A stretch of DNA of 64,000 nucleotides from Moorena sp. SIOASIH (GCF_010671925.1 NZ_JAAHIH010000001.1:434001-498000); one strand, 5' to 3'; positions 37,094 through 48,629 are shown, numbered from the stretch's first letter. The notes: a model not told the origin generated them from the sequence alone. Program-made: numbers and translations.

Positions 37094-37309
37094 TATAGCG
37101 TTTCTAGGACTCATGAGGTACACAAAATTGTTTGACGTTGATTCCCTGTTAGGTGCGCTTTCCGCATTAAGAATTAAATTCGCCACGGGTCGCACCTCTT
37201 AATGCAGCGCATCGCTATTCCCTCTTATCTCTTCCCTGTTCCCTGTTCCCTGTTCCCTGTTCCCTAAAATTTAGAAATTTTGTACCTCAAAAGTCGTAGA
37301 ATTGTTATA
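37094..37309. mobile_element. Family C miniature element overlapping a gene end
   Basis: The ends are tatagcgtttctaggactca (then tgaggtaca) and gtacctcaaaagtcgtagaa (then ttgttata). Its right 39 bases encode the last 12 residues and stop of the methyltransferase at 37271. Confidence 0.8.
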
Positions 37310-38224
37310 TGATTGATTCAAATTCATTAACTCTGGATAATGACTAGCCACAATAGCATTTTCAACCCTTAAGCAAGGAATACCCGCTAAGACTGGATAA
37401 ACACATAACGCCTCTGGACTAAAAAATACTTCACCTATTTTTTCCAAAGGCGTTTTGAACTTAGGACATGCCAAGACACAAGTTGCTTCCTTGCCTACAT
37501 CCTCTAATTGCTTTTTAATAACGGTTATAGCCGTAGGATTTAGTTTTATAGCTGTGTAAGGAAATAGTTGATGCTTGACAACAGTCCAACCAAATTTATC
37601 AGCAATCCCTACCAGATTTTTACAATATCCATGGCTATCCATTCTTTCTCTGGCTTGAGCACTGGCAAGTTCGTAACCAGGTTCCAGTAGAACTAAATAG
37701 TTTTTGGCTACTCGATATAACTCTCTAAGTATCGGTTCTTCAAATCCTCCATTGGGCTCAATGGAATGAGATGTATAAACTACATCAATGGAGTTATCAC
37801 TGAAAGGAATATGGAAAAGGCTCCCTGTGCATAGGGTAACATTAGAAATACACTGTTGTTTAAGCCAAGCTTTGGCATGGGCAACTCTCGACCAACACAA
37901 ATCAAATCCATAGCTCTTAATTCCTTGATTAGGAAAGGATTTGATGACTTCAAAAAGAGTTGTCGCTTCACCAACACCGGCTTCAAGTATAGATGTGGGA
38001 TTGCACAGAGATAGAATTGTTCTGACAATCTCGGATGCATAGTCTTTTTTAAGCTGTGCCATTACTCCATGTTTCATCGCTGCGATATAGCTACCAGCCT
38101 GGAGATCATAAGACACTTCAATAATCTCTTCGGTATTGTGTTGAGTGTTCTGCTCCTGGCGGAGAATGGCACTGATGTTTTGGCCTTGTTGATATAAAAG
38201 TTTCAGTTTCCGTGGTGTTAACAT
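37271..38224 (-). CDS. SAM-dependent methyltransferase
   Basis: 317 residues. Motif I is ILEAGVGEATTLFEVI, followed by SYGFDLCWSRVAHA and VVYTSHSIEPNGGF. The C-terminal part has LACPKFKTPLE and CVYPVLAGIPCLRVENA, a short cysteine-bearing module seen in some sugar methyltransferases. The last residues (YNNSTTFEVQNF) and stop are encoded by the family C element at 37094, so the natural C-terminus was probably replaced. Role in nonulosonate modification is inferred. Confidence 0.75.
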   Translation of the reverse strand: MLTPRKLKLLYQQGQNISAILRQEQNTQHNTEEIIEVSYDLQAGSYIAAMKHGVMAQLKKDYASEIVRTILSLCNPTSILEAGVGEATTLFEVIKSFPNQGIKSYGFDLCWSRVAHAKAWLKQQCISNVTLCTGSLFHIPFSDNSIDVVYTSHSIEPNGGFEEPILRELYRVAKNYLVLLEPGYELASAQARERMDSHGYCKNLVGIADKFGWTVVKHQLFPYTAIKLNPTAITVIKKQLEDVGKEATCVLACPKFKTPLEKIGEVFFSPEALCVYPVLAGIPCLRVENAIVASHYPELMNLNQSYNNSTTFEVQNF

Positions 38225-38562
38225 AATTTATCTGATTCAATACAACAGTTAAATAAATCTATCGAAAAATAAATTTTAAACTCTTGTCATGTCTGAGCTA
38301 AACGTTAATTTACGGAGAGGTCTACTATTTTACTATAAGTGCGTGGATAGTTATCCATTAATTTTATTAATCGTGAAACATCGGGAATCTTGTCGATTCT
38401 AACCGTAATCATTCAGCTATCAGTTATCAGCCATCAGCCATCAGCTATCAGCCATCAGCCATCAGCCATCAGCCATCAGCTATCAGCTATCAGCTATCAG
38501 CTAATGCGCAAGCTGCGCGAACAGCTTTTGAATAAGAGAGTTAAGCATTCGTTTAATCTGAG
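38225..38562. repeat. Spacer with atcagc/ctatcag repeats
   Basis: An AT-rich part (38225-38400) is followed by a (gccatca/gctatca)n heptamer array (38412-38502) and short palindromes. No gene. Confidence 0.75.
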
Positions 38563-39691
<1,129 letters not shown>

Positions 39692-39705
<14 letters not shown>

Positions 39706-40852
39706 CGAAAAAACTTTTTTTCAGAAGATTGTTTAACTGCACCCTACGCAGGTGATGCACAATCTTGTCACTCGCTCCGCCTTCCCCATAGGGATTGCGA
39801 ACAGTTTTCAGTGTCTCTTGAAACTCAGGGGAGTAGAGACGATGGATCGCTGTGCTGATACCATGTCGGTCTGGAGTACAATCGATGACGCTATCTGCCT
39901 TAAGACGACCCCTTTGGCGATCGCCAATATTGATTGTCCCCTTACGAAAGCTTGGTACTTCTGCTAGTCCACTAGAAGAATTTCCCACTACCCCATCTAC
40001 CTGCTGAATACAAGAAAGGTAGCGTAATTGGCCTAGAGAGGTGTAAGCCCGAGCATTCCGATGAGATGCTACAAAAGCCTCAATCATGCTAAATAGCACA
40101 CGGCCATCGGTATCAGCATTGGGCATTGTAAAAATCAGATGGGTATCGTCTAGGCCATCCAGAACCGCGAGTAGTTCTGCCATCTGCTCGGCAGAGGACG
40201 AATGCTCCAGGGTAACCGGATGAAACGTAATCAATAAGTTCTTTTTGCCTAACGTAAATCCCAAAGCGTCTTCTAAAGCTTCACGGTCAAGCAATTTCAA
40301 CCGCTTAATATTGTCGATGCCTAATCCTCCCACTAAAAAGACTCGATCCGGATGCTCCCCCAGTTGAATCACCCGTTTACGGTATTCTTCTGCTGCTACA
40401 AAATGTAGATGGGACATCTTGGTAATTGAATGGCGAATGGCTTCATCAAAAGCACCTTCAGTGGTCTCGCCCCCATGCAAATGGGCTACTGGAATACGAG
40501 CCATCAGTGCAGCTGCCACAGCTGCAAAAATTTCAAATCGATCCCCCAGCACCAAGATCACGTCCGGCTCCAGGTCTTGGAAAGTATCCCCAAAACCAAT
40601 CAGGCCAAGCCCCATGGATTTAGCGAGGCCAGTCGCCGTATCGGAACTGAGCAGCATTTCTACCTTGCGGTCGATGGTAAACCCATCCTTTTCAATCTCG
40701 CGGTAGGTTAGCCCAAACTCCGGGGAAAGATGCATGCCCGTAGCAACAACTTGCAATTCCAGGTCTGGTGCTTGTCGGATACCTTCCATGACCCAACGTA
40801 GAAGTCCATAATCGGCCCGAGTACCGGTCACAACACAAATTTTTCGGTTCAT
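39692..40852 (-). CDS. legG: UDP-/GDP-N-acetylglucosamine 2-epimerase (hydrolysing), NeuC/LegG-like
   Basis: 386 residues. VVTGTRADYGLLRWV at the N-terminus, HLHGGETTEGAFDEAIRHSI, VTLEHSS and VVGNSSSGLAEVPSF are the NeuC/LegG hallmarks. It releases the nucleotide with inversion at C2, giving the 6-carbon precursor for LegI. Its ATG overlaps the legI stop (ATGA), so the two are coupled. LegG is favoured over NeuC by the LegB and LegC genes nearby. Confidence 0.88.
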
Positions 40853-41850
40853 AGCTCAATCAGCTCATCCGACTCAAAATCACGGATCGCCTTTCGTCCC
40901 AAGACCTCATCCCAGCGCATCGGGGAAATACCAATACCTGGTCGCTTCACCGCCAAATTAGATGCTGTCAAGACTTCCCCAGCCTTAATCGCACCAGCCG
41001 CTACGATGGATTTGCGGGCAATGGGTTTATTCTTTGCTTCACTTGGGCTCGGACCCTTGCGGCCATCCCCCAGAGCCTGCTCAATATTACGAATGGCTGT
41101 AACCATTGCCTTCAACTCCTCAGGTTCCAGACTGCCCCGATGGTCTGGTCCTGGCAGGGAGCGATCAAGGGTAAAATGTTTTTCAATCACTGTAGCCCCC
41201 AAAGCCACCGCAGCAATGGGGACTTCAATGCCCAAGGTATGGTCTGAATATCCTACAGCTACTCCCAGAGCCTCCCGAATAGTCACCATGGCTCGCAGGT
41301 TGACATCTTTGATCGGGGTAGGGTACTCGGTATTGCAGTGAAGCACCGTGATCTGATCACGCCCTGTACCAGCCTGCTCGAGAATATCTAGAGCAGCTTC
41401 GATTTCCCCCAAGTTGGCCATGCCCGTAGACATAATGATGGGCTTGCCGTAATGCCCAATATGCTGTAAGTAAGGCAAATTGGTAATTTCCCCTGAAGGA
41501 ATCTTGAAACGGTCTAGCCCCAGTTCTACTAACAGATCAATACTCTCGAGATCAAAGCCGGTTGAGAAAAAGCTAATACCACGCACCTGGCAGTGGGCAA
41601 TTAACTCTTGATGCATTTCCCGAGTTAACTCCAACCTGCGAATCATGCTATGCTGAGATTCATTGCTATCTGTGGTGTGATTCTGATACTCAGCTTTCTT
41701 GGCCTGGGTGGTCACCAGGCAATCAGCCTTAAAGGTTTGAAACTTGACTAAGTCAACCCCAGCATCTGCCGCGACGCCGATTAATTTCCTGGCAGTGGCC
41801 ATATCCCCGTTATGATTGACACCAGCTTCAGCAATAATTAAAGTCCTCAT
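40849..41850 (-). CDS. legI: N,N'-diacetyllegionaminate synthase, NeuB family
   Basis: 333 residues. IAEAGVNHNGD, AGVDLVKFQTFKAD, FFSTGFD, FKIPSGEI, VLHCNTEYPTP, GYSDHTLGIEVP and VIEKHFTLDR form the complete NeuB barrel. The C-terminal SAF domain is present (GEVLTASNLAVKRPGIGISP). It condenses the LegG product with phosphoenolpyruvate. Downstream gene legG overlaps by four bases. Confidence 0.88.
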   Translation of the reverse strand: MRTLIIAEAGVNHNGDMATARKLIGVAADAGVDLVKFQTFKADCLVTTQAKKAEYQNHTTDSNESQHSMIRRLELTREMHQELIAHCQVRGISFFSTGFDLESIDLLVELGLDRFKIPSGEITNLPYLQHIGHYGKPIIMSTGMANLGEIEAALDILEQAGTGRDQITVLHCNTEYPTPIKDVNLRAMVTIREALGVAVGYSDHTLGIEVPIAAVALGATVIEKHFTLDRSLPGPDHRGSLEPEELKAMVTAIRNIEQALGDGRKGPSPSEAKNKPIARKSIVAAGAIKAGEVLTASNLAVKRPGIGISPMRWDEVLGRKAIRDFESDELIEL

Positions 41851-41863
41851 AAAGCTTACTTAT

Positions 41864-42003
41864 TAGACCTCTTGCAAAAATAAATATCAAATCAAAATCT
41901 ATCCCTTTTGCCTTTTGCCTGCCCCCCTTACTAAGGGGGGTTAGGGGGGATTCCTTTTGCCTTGTCAACACCCACGGTTTATGACACTTATGCAAGAGGT
42001 CTA
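41864..42003. mobile_element. Miniature element, tagacctcttgca ends, overlapping legH stop
   Basis: The ends tagacctcttgcaaaa and (inverted) tagacctcttgcataa flank ttttgcc repeats and the cccccttactaagggggg palindrome. The right end supplies the last residues and stop of legH. A related single end lies at 3323-3337. Confidence 0.75.
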
Positions 42004-42617
42004 TTCATTACTTGGCTGCCATCTTCAACATCCCTTAACACCTGCTGCCCCATGCCAATTAGACAATTTTGACCTACTCGAATTTGTTCTCGTAGACTAC
42101 TGTTGCTGCCAATAAAGGTACCTGCTCCAACTTGTGTGCCACCGTTAATAATAACTGTTGTGGACACATGACAATGATCTCCGATAACCACGTCATGTTC
42201 GACTACGGCGCGGGTGTTGAGGATGCAGTTACGCCCAACCGAGGCTCCAGCATTGACTAATGCCCCATGCATCACAATCGTGCCTTCACCCACCCTGCTG
42301 TGACGGGAAACATAGGCCTGTGGAGACACAATTGTCGGCAAGCAGAATCCCATTTGCAGCAATAACTCAAATAGTCGAATACGATGCTTCGGTGTCTTAA
42401 TTTGGCCTAGGGTAACTAGAGCATTGGGGCTTTTGTGACGAAGCTCAGGCAAATCCGCATCGGTTCCCAATACTGGATACCCTAAAACAGAGGTCCCGAC
42501 CTCATGGGACCTTCCCACCAGACCTACAATAGTAAACTGTCCCTGTTGCTCGATCACATCGATGCAAGCTCTAGCATGGCCACCAGCACCGACTAAGATA
42601 ATTGGCTCTATAGTCAC
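41988..42617 (-). CDS. NeuD/LegH-like sugar O/N-acyltransferase
   Basis: 209 residues. ILVGAGGHARACIDVIEQQ is the N-terminal nucleotide-binding-like start of the NeuD/PglD family, followed by a left-handed beta-helix with hexapeptide repeats (VGEGTIVMHGALVNAGASVG, split VGEGTIVMHGA, LVNAGASVG; HDVVIGDHCHVS). It would acetylate the 4-amino group after LegC. The final RPLA and TAA are encoded by the end of the element at 41864. Confidence 0.85.
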   Translation of the reverse strand: MTIEPIILVGAGGHARACIDVIEQQGQFTIVGLVGRSHEVGTSVLGYPVLGTDADLPELRHKSPNALVTLGQIKTPKHRIRLFELLLQMGFCLPTIVSPQAYVSRHSRVGEGTIVMHGALVNAGASVGRNCILNTRAVVEHDVVIGDHCHVSTTVIINGGTQVGAGTFIGSNSSLREQIRVGQNCLIGMGQQVLRDVEDGSQVMNRPLA

Positions 42618-42654
42618 GATAGCTCCTGATCAATAGGTGTGACTTTCCCTGACC

Positions 42655-43063
42655 GAAAAAGTGGGTCTCAAGCCCCGTCCTTCGGCAGACGGCTTTTGTT
42701 CACTGTGGTATAATAAAAAGGTAGCCTAGCACAGACAGGATTCGTCGGTACTGTCAACAAACTAACGACGTAAAGCGATGCTAGTACATGAGGCGCGAAA
42801 AACCTCATTAAAAACGTATGGATCAAGCGCGGATACCGACAACCAGTAAAGCAAATCTTAAAAGATGAAAGTACCGTGGGGCACACGGAAACTGAGGAAA
42901 CTCAACGCTTAGGGAGATAAGCCCACTGGGGTTAGTTAAATTAAGCTCAATATTTGGTTTTTAACGGATATTTGGCTTAAATATTGCCTTTGGCGGATAA
43001 CTAATTTTAAGGCATGTCGAAGAACTAAGAATCCCCGTCCTTCCAGGGCGGGGAGTGTCAAAT
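42655..43063 (+). mobile_element. Decayed IS200/IS605-type (TnpB) element
   Basis: The left part has caagccccgtccttcgg and a tataata promoter-like site (about 42708). Frame 42792-42920 reads 42 residues ending STVGHTETEETQRLGR, which looks like a TnpB C-terminus; upstream the frame is broken. The right end carries gaatccccgtccttccaggg then cggggagtgtcaa, a typical hairpin end for these elements. Most of tnpB is deleted. The legC stop codon lies inside the right end. Confidence 0.65.
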
Positions 43064-44218
43064 TAATCCTGCACTACTCGGTAGATTAATCAGTCTTCTC
43101 TCCAACCCTTCCGCCACAGGAAGGTTCATTCTTGGACAATCCTGATAGGGCCTCAGCCGATGCATCAACCTCCAAACCGGGCGGGTCATCAGTCCGGCTG
43201 TGTTGGTTGCGGCCAGAATCTCATCCCGCTGACTAGCAACAGACTCCTCTAACATCAGCGTCTGTAACCAATAATTACTTCGACAACCCTCCGGCTCCTT
43301 CATAATCTCTACACCAGGCACATCCTTAAAGGCAGTCTGATACTGCTCAAACAAACACCGTTTCGCCATCAAAAAGCCAGGAAGCTGCTCAAGCTGAGCA
43401 CACCCAAGGGCCGCATTAAGATTGGGCATCCGGTAATTATAACCAATCTGATCATGCACATATTCCCAGCGGTGGGGCACCTTTGCAGTTGTGGTCAGGT
43501 GCTTGGCCTGCCTGGCCAACTCTGAATCATTGGTCAGAATCGCACCACCGCCACCTGTGGTAATGGTTTTATTACCATTAAAGCTGAGGGTACCCATATG
43601 CCCAAAGGTGCCCGTATGTTGGCCATGATACCAACTCCCCAAAGACTCAGCTGCATCTTCAATCAGGGTGAGGTGAAAGTCCTGAGCCACCGCCAGCAGC
43701 CCATCCAGATCTACTGGATGGCCGAAGGTATGCATGGGAACCAACACCCGAATCACCCTGTTAGTTAGACGATTGATACACTGACCATCCGAGATTTCAG
43801 CAATGGTTTTGAGATAGTCCCGCAAGGCCAGGGGATCCACCCCCAGGGTATGGGCTTCGCTATCCAGTAGGTGGGGAATCGCCCCACAGTAGGCCACTGC
43901 ATTAGCGGTGGCGATAAAGGTTAGGGCTGGAATCAAGACCTCATCCTTAGGCTGCACCCCTGCCAGGCGTAAGGCCACATGGAGTGCTGCGGTGCCGTTG
44001 ACTACTGCCACAGCATGGTTAGCACCGGTATAAGTGGCTAGCTCCCTTTCAAAGCGGTCTACAAATTGACCCACAGAAGAGACAAAAGTGGAGTCCAGGC
44101 ATTCTTTCAGGTAGTCCCACTCACATCCGGTAAACCTCGGCTCATGTAATGGGACGGGGTCATGGCCTACTACCCCTTGGATGCCTTTGATAATGGAGTT
44201 GACAATGGAAGCACTCAT
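43058..44218 (-). CDS. legC: LegC-family aminotransferase
   Basis: 386 residues from ATG 44218 ([13 protein letters not shown]). The frame stays open to 44380, but that extension is a translated ggcaaaa array and is not real. [11 protein letters not shown] binds PLP phosphate, [11 protein letters not shown] and [17 protein letters not shown] (PLP lysine) follow. It aminates the LegB product. A family B element begins directly at the start codon, so no Shine-Dalgarno is present, and the TGA stop lies in the right end of the IS fragment at 42655. Expression may therefore be altered. Confidence 0.88.
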   Translation of the reverse strand: MSASIVNSIIKGIQGVVGHDPVPLHEPRFTGCEWDYLKECLDSTFVSSVGQFVDRFERELATYTGANHAVAVVNGTAALHVALRLAGVQPKDEVLIPALTFIATANAVAYCGAIPHLLDSEAHTLGVDPLALRDYLKTIAEISDGQCINRLTNRVIRVLVPMHTFGHPVDLDGLLAVAQDFHLTLIEDAAESLGSWYHGQHTGTFGHMGTLSFNGNKTITTGGGGAILTNDSELARQAKHLTTTAKVPHRWEYVHDQIGYNYRMPNLNAALGCAQLEQLPGFLMAKRCLFEQYQTAFKDVPGVEIMKEPEGCRSNYWLQTLMLEESVASQRDEILAATNTAGLMTRPVWRLMHRLRPYQDCPRMNLPVAEGLERRLINLPSSAGLI

Positions 44219-44446
44219 AAGCGCGTTTGTATCTGGGTTGTAAACACACGAATTGCCAAAAAAGGCAAAAGGCAAAAGGCAAAAGGCAAAAGGCAAAAGG
44301 GGAAAGGCAAAAGGCAAAAGGCAAAAGGCAACAGGCAAAAGGCAACAGGCAAAAGGGGAAAGGCAACAGGCAAAAGGCAAAAGGCAAAAGGCAAGAGGGG
44401 AAAGAGATCTGGAGTTTTATTTGACAAAAAAAAGACCTCCTAGGTT
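44219..44446. mobile_element. Family B element abutting the legC start, truncated
   Basis: gcgtttgtatctgggttgta begins next to the legC ATG. The interior is a long (ggcaaaa)n array (44256-44400), and acctcctaggttta marks the other side, where a family A element begins and the inverted end is missing. Confidence 0.7.
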
Positions 44447-44616
44447 TATAGCACTACGCATTAAGGTGTTTGACATTTATAAAAGCTGAAAAAGGTGCGA
44501 CCCGTGGCGAATTTAATTCTTAATGCGGAAAGCGCACCTGCGCTAATGCACGTCAACTTTTGCCTCTTGCCTCTTGCCTCTTGCCTTTTGCCTTTTGCCT
44601 TGCGCGTAGCACTATA
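44447..44616. mobile_element. Family A miniature element
   Basis: The ends are tatagcactacgcattaagg and ttgcgcgtagcactata, with an internal cttttgcctcttgcc array. A short family C end (tacctcatagctatgagaaa then cgctata, 44616-44640) follows and runs into the legB stop. Confidence 0.75.
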
Positions 44617-44636
44617 CCTCATAGCTATGAGAAACG

Positions 44637-45635
44637 CTATAGATTGTAAGTATTTGCCTTATACGCAGCTAGATTAGACGATTCACGAAACCACGCTGCT
44701 GTCTCAGCTAGCCCTTGACGAAATCCTTCAAGTCCTCCATACTTAGGTGCCCATCCCAACAAATTTTGAGCTTTCTGATTGGAAGCCCAGAGCCGTTCTA
44801 CCTCACTTTTCCCTGGACGCAGACGCTGTTCGTCGGTAATCACTTCGATCTCAACTCCCATCACATCCGCAATGGTTCGGGCCGTATCGCCAATCGACAC
44901 TTCAAAGTTACTGCCAATGTTAATCACCTCGCCCACAGCCAGATCCGACTGCAGTATTGCTATAAACCCTGCTACTGTGTCAGCCACGTAATTAAAGTCA
45001 CGGGTAGGATGCACTGCCCCCAGCTTGATCTGGCGTTTACCATTAGCAATCTGGGTAATAATAGTTGGGATAACAGCCCGAGCAGACTGCCTGGGACCAT
45101 AGGTATTAAAGGGTCGGATCACACTCACCGGCGTATCAAAGGAGCGGTAGAACGACAGGGCAATCTGGTCGGCTCCAATCTTACTGGCGGAATAGGGTGA
45201 CTGGCCTTGCAGGGGATGGTCCTCTGTAATCGGCACAAACTGAGCTGTACCATATACCTCACTGGTAGACGTATGGACTACCTTACTGACTCCAAGATCC
45301 CGGGCGGCCTGAACCACATTCAGGGTCCCTTTAACGTTGGTATCGACATAGGTATCGGGAGAGTGGTAGGAATAGGGGATGGCAATCAGTGCTGCTAGAT
45401 GCAGGACCCCATCACAGTCTTTCATGGCTGTCCTGACCCCATTGGGGTCGCGAATATCACCCGCAAACACTTCAAACTGACCACGGACATCTTTGGCACA
45501 GCGATCGAGCCAGCCCCAGGAGTTGAAGGAGTTATATAGGACAAAAGCACGTACATCATAATCTTGACGCACCAGTGCTTCGGTCAGATGGGAGCCAATA
45601 AAACCATCAGCTCCTGTCACTAATAGCTTTTTCAC
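44637..45635 (-). CDS. legB: NAD-dependent 4,6-dehydratase, LegB family
   Basis: 332 residues. LLVTGADGFIGSHLTEALV, VYGTAQFVPITEDHPLQGQS and YSASKIGADQIALSFY (catalytic Tyr and Lys) fit the LegB extended SDRs, which act on UDP- or GDP-GlcNAc. FVLYNSFNSWGWLDR near residue 35 is typical of the family. It starts the legionaminate route. The stop TAG comes from the TATAGC end of a family C fragment. Confidence 0.9.
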   Translation of the reverse strand: MKKLLVTGADGFIGSHLTEALVRQDYDVRAFVLYNSFNSWGWLDRCAKDVRGQFEVFAGDIRDPNGVRTAMKDCDGVLHLAALIAIPYSYHSPDTYVDTNVKGTLNVVQAARDLGVSKVVHTSTSEVYGTAQFVPITEDHPLQGQSPYSASKIGADQIALSFYRSFDTPVSVIRPFNTYGPRQSARAVIPTIITQIANGKRQIKLGAVHPTRDFNYVADTVAGFIAILQSDLAVGEVINIGSNFEVSIGDTARTIADVMGVEIEVITDEQRLRPGKSEVERLWASNQKAQNLLGWAPKYGGLEGFRQGLAETAAWFRESSNLAAYKANTYNL

Positions 45636-45644
45636 AGTTTTTCC

Positions 45645-46409
45645 TTACCCACCAACACCAACACTGCCCACACTGTCCACACTGCCCACACTGCCCAATC
45701 TTTGCCTGTTCCCCGCCCGCAGCGCTATATTATTCAAAATCAACTCTGCCAAATATAAATCCCAAGATGTATCAATATCTAGGGAACGTTCAGTAGGCAT
45801 AACATAGGCATAGGTTTGCTCTGTATAGAATGTTGCTTTTTCGATTAACACCTGACACTGGGCAAAGTAAAGAGCACCATTCAAAGCGTAGGCTGGGGGC
45901 AAATCCTGCCGCCTGGTATAGGTTTCATTAGAGGTGAATAGGTTAACCAGCTTACCCACTGGATCAATTCCTTTAGTCCAAAACGGATGATGATGCACGG
46001 GGCAAACACTAACAGCTGTTTCAGCCTTTTGTTCTAAAGCTAACCGAACAATCCCATCTATATCTTCAGCAGTACGCAGTGGAGAAGTTGGCTGCAAAAC
46101 CAGAACGTAATCAGGTTGATCAGCTTCATGAGCACCGAACCATTGAAGTGCATGTAAAATTGGATCCATACCAGGAGTATCATCCTGTGCCAGCTCTGAA
46201 GGCCGAAGAAAAGGAACCTCTGCCCCATAGGTTCGAGCAACATTAGCAATGTCAACTGAGTCGGTTGAGACGATCACGCGGTCAATTGAATTAGCTAAGG
46301 TAGCAGCCTCAATCGTATAGGCAATCAGTGGCTTCCCCGCAACAGACACAATATTCTTAAGTGGGATTGATTTTGATCCACCCCTTGCAGGAATAATTCC
46401 TAAAATCAT
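45645..46409 (-). CDS. legF: CMP-nonulosonate cytidylyltransferase, NeuA/LegF-like
   Basis: 254 residues. IIPARGGSKSIPLKNI is the CTP-binding start, and VLQPTSPLRT and LDIDTSWDL hold the metal-binding Asp. It activates the legionaminate product. It is the first gene of the right-hand operon, nine bases before legB. A TATAGC element end overlaps its ATG. The C-terminal GSVGSVDSVGSVGVGG is translated from a gggcagtgt repeat, so the natural C-terminus is probably about 20 residues shorter. Confidence 0.88.
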   Translation of the reverse strand: MILGIIPARGGSKSIPLKNIVSVAGKPLIAYTIEAATLANSIDRVIVSTDSVDIANVARTYGAEVPFLRPSELAQDDTPGMDPILHALQWFGAHEADQPDYVLVLQPTSPLRTAEDIDGIVRLALEQKAETAVSVCPVHHHPFWTKGIDPVGKLVNLFTSNETYTRRQDLPPAYALNGALYFAQCQVLIEKATFYTEQTYAYVMPTERSLDIDTSWDLYLAELILNNIALRAGNRQRLGSVGSVDSVGSVGVGG

Positions 46410-46444
46410 ATAGCAATTTTTACTTGGGTGAGTTAGAAATTTTT

Positions 46445-46570
46445 TGGTTTTAGGGAGTCGGGAGCAGGGAACAGGGAACAGGGAACAGGGAACAGGAGCA
46501 AAAAGAGAGAGGTGTGGCCAGTGTGGCCAGTGTGGCCAGATGGGCAGATGGGCAGATGGGCAGATGGAGA
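46445..46570. repeat. Heptamer and gtgtggcca/gatgggca arrays
   Basis: gggaaca heptamers (46465-46495), then gtgtggcca and agatgggc units. Confidence 0.85.
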
Positions 46571-46667
46571 GTCAGATCAGCAACGGTTGTGGTTTCCACA
46601 AGGCTTTAAAGATTTAGAGCCAAGCCATTGCACACAGCCCCTCCCCCACTTGCCTCTCCTCCCCTAC

Positions 46668-46750
46668 TCCCTACTCCCTACTCCCTACTCCCTACTCCCT
46701 ACTCCCTACTCCCTACTCCCTACTCCCTACTCCCTACTCCCTACTCCCTA
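46668..46750 (-). repeat. (gggagta)n heptamer array, minus orientation
   Basis: About 12 ctactcc units, ending 8 bases before the minus-strand gene at 46758. Confidence 0.95.
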
Positions 46751-46757
46751 TAAAAAA

Positions 46758-47201
46758 CTAAATTGCTCCAAAATCTTTAACCCCGTGAAAACCAATCCTT
46801 CTAGACTGGCGACGGGTAAATTCTCCCACTGAGGGATTTCCTTGAGGATCTACAACTCCTGTTACCTGTTGCCATAAAACATCAGGAGCCAAAGATAGCT
46901 TATAGGTGCGATCGCTTGTCTTGACAACGTGATACCACTGGGTTTCCTGGCACTCACTACACCAAAAAGCCTCTAGCCACTCTCCTTCGATGGCTACTGT
47001 AGTTTTACTCGCTATCAGCATCAAGGCATATTTTTGTTTAACACCACGCTCCATCAGTTGTCCTGGTCGATCAGCAAACAATCGATATTTTTGACTAGCA
47101 CTATCCAGGTGGCAACGATGAATGGGACAGAAAATAGCTCTTCGTTTAGAACGTTTCCGATTACGTTCACATCTTCTTTTTTGAGGTGTTGTTTGTGTCA
47201 T
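46758..47201 (-). CDS. Hypothetical protein with zinc-ribbon-like cysteines
   Basis: 147 residues. The N-terminus is very basic (RRCERNRKRSKRRA). Cys/His pairs CPIHRCH and CSEC are spaced like a zinc-binding fold, around a beta-rich middle (GEWLEAFWCSECQETQWYHV, split GEWLEAFW, CSECQETQWYHV). The frame is complete and its composition is unlike the repeats on both sides, supporting a real gene. I do not recognise the family. No operon partner is present. Confidence 0.65.
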   Translation of the reverse strand: MTQTTPQKRRCERNRKRSKRRAIFCPIHRCHLDSASQKYRLFADRPGQLMERGVKQKYALMLIASKTTVAIEGEWLEAFWCSECQETQWYHVVKTSDRTYKLSLAPDVLWQQVTGVVDPQGNPSVGEFTRRQSRRIGFHGVKDFGAI

Positions 47202-47214
47202 TATAAGGGAAAAG

Positions 47215-47530
47215 GGAAAAGGGAACAGGGAGTAGGGAGTAGGGAATCGGGAATCGGGAATCGGGAATCGGGAATCGGGAATCGGGAATCGGGAATCGGG
47301 AATCGGGAATTTAGAATTTAGAATGTAGGGTGCGTTAGGGGCGGGCTTGCCCTCATTTTCAACTTCGAGCGCCAGTATTGGAATAGCCCGCCCCGTAACG
47401 CACCACCAAGTAGAATTTAGAATTTAGAATTTAGAATTTAGAATTTAGAATTTAGAATTTAGAATTTAGAATTTAGAATTTAGAATTTAGAATTTAGAAT
47501 CGGGAGTAGGGAATCGGGAGTAGGGAATCG
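47215..47530. repeat. Heptamer arrays around a ggtgcgtta palindrome
   Basis: (gggaatc)n at 47243-47300; a palindrome ggtgcgttaggggcgggct / agcccgccccgtaacgcacc at 47328-47406; (aatttag)n at 47410-47500; then gggagta/gggaatc units. Confidence 0.9.
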
Positions 47531-48629
47531 GGAAAAAATCCTGTGTAGCTCATTACTATGAGAACCCCTATAAGCGCGTTGATCATACTTATAGCGTTTA
47601 TAGGATTTATGAGGTACGCTTTTCAACCTCAAAGTCCCCGTTTATAAGGGTGACCAACGGGGGATCCCTTTGTACCTCATGGGATAGAGAATTGCTATAT
47701 GAGGTACAGTCAATTTTCTTACCCCGTCTTGATGCAAAGCGCAAGTGGGGAGGGGCTGAGTGGGTCACCTGTGTGCGTACCTGTCTTGATGCAAAGCGCG
47801 AGTGGGGGAAACCCCCAAGACTATGCTGCATTGCTGTAAGCCCCATGGCAAACCTCTTTGGCGGCGCTCAATCACTACTCCCGACTCCCGATTCCCGACT
47901 CCCGACTCCCGACTCCCTAAAAAAATAGACACAACATCTCCCCGTTAATCACTTTCCTCTCGTTCAAATTAAAACTTGAGAAAAGTGGTATGGGGAGAGA
48001 CTGAGATCAACAGGACCATCGAAGCCCACTCCTCAAATTAAATAACTAGATAGTATTTAATTTGCTGTTAGTAACTGTATTACTAAATTATTTAATGTTG
48101 TAAGCTATCAGCTATCAGCTAATGCGCTACGCGCACGCTACGCGAACAGCTTCTGAATAAAAGAGGTAACCTCTGAGTTAGGGGCGTTGCTTAATAATGG
48201 CATGATTTTAAGAGTTTTGTAGAATGGGCATCTTGGTAGAATGGGCATCTTGCCCGTTATCAATCTTTTGGGTCGGGTAGGATGCCCACTAATCTCTATT
48301 CATTCCTTAATTCAGCAACGCCGATAGTTGAATGCTTACTCATGATTTATTTGGTTTTGCTATAGCATCTCCAGTTGATTTGTGAAAAAAGCACCCCATT
48401 TAAATCAGACTTTAAGTTAGTCTTGCCTTCACGAATCCTTTAGAAACGCTCTAGTTAAGCAAATCACCTCTAACCGTCAACATTCAACCTTCAATATTTA
48501 ACCTTCAACCTTCAACATTATTCAACCTCCAACCTTCAACCTTCAACCAAATAACCTTCAACATTATTCAACCTTCAACCTTCAACCAAATAACCTACCC
48601 TACTCGAACGCCAAGGGCGAACAACCTTA
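47531..48629. other. Long repeat-rich intergenic region
   Basis: No gene is supported. Contents: a family C copy at 47591-47698 (tatagcgtttataggattta / gaattgctata), gatgcaaagcgc fragments, cgactcc heptamers (47875-47912), a gggcatcttg palindrome (48225-48300) and ttcaacc heptamers (48480-48595). Confidence 0.65.

Noticed and set aside
42668..42886. Minus-strand 72-residue frame
   Set aside because: It lies antisense to the decayed TnpB fragment and has no recognisable features.
44219..44380. N-terminal extension of legC (about 54 residues)
   Set aside because: It is a translation of the ggcaaaa array inside a miniature element. The family start is at 44218.
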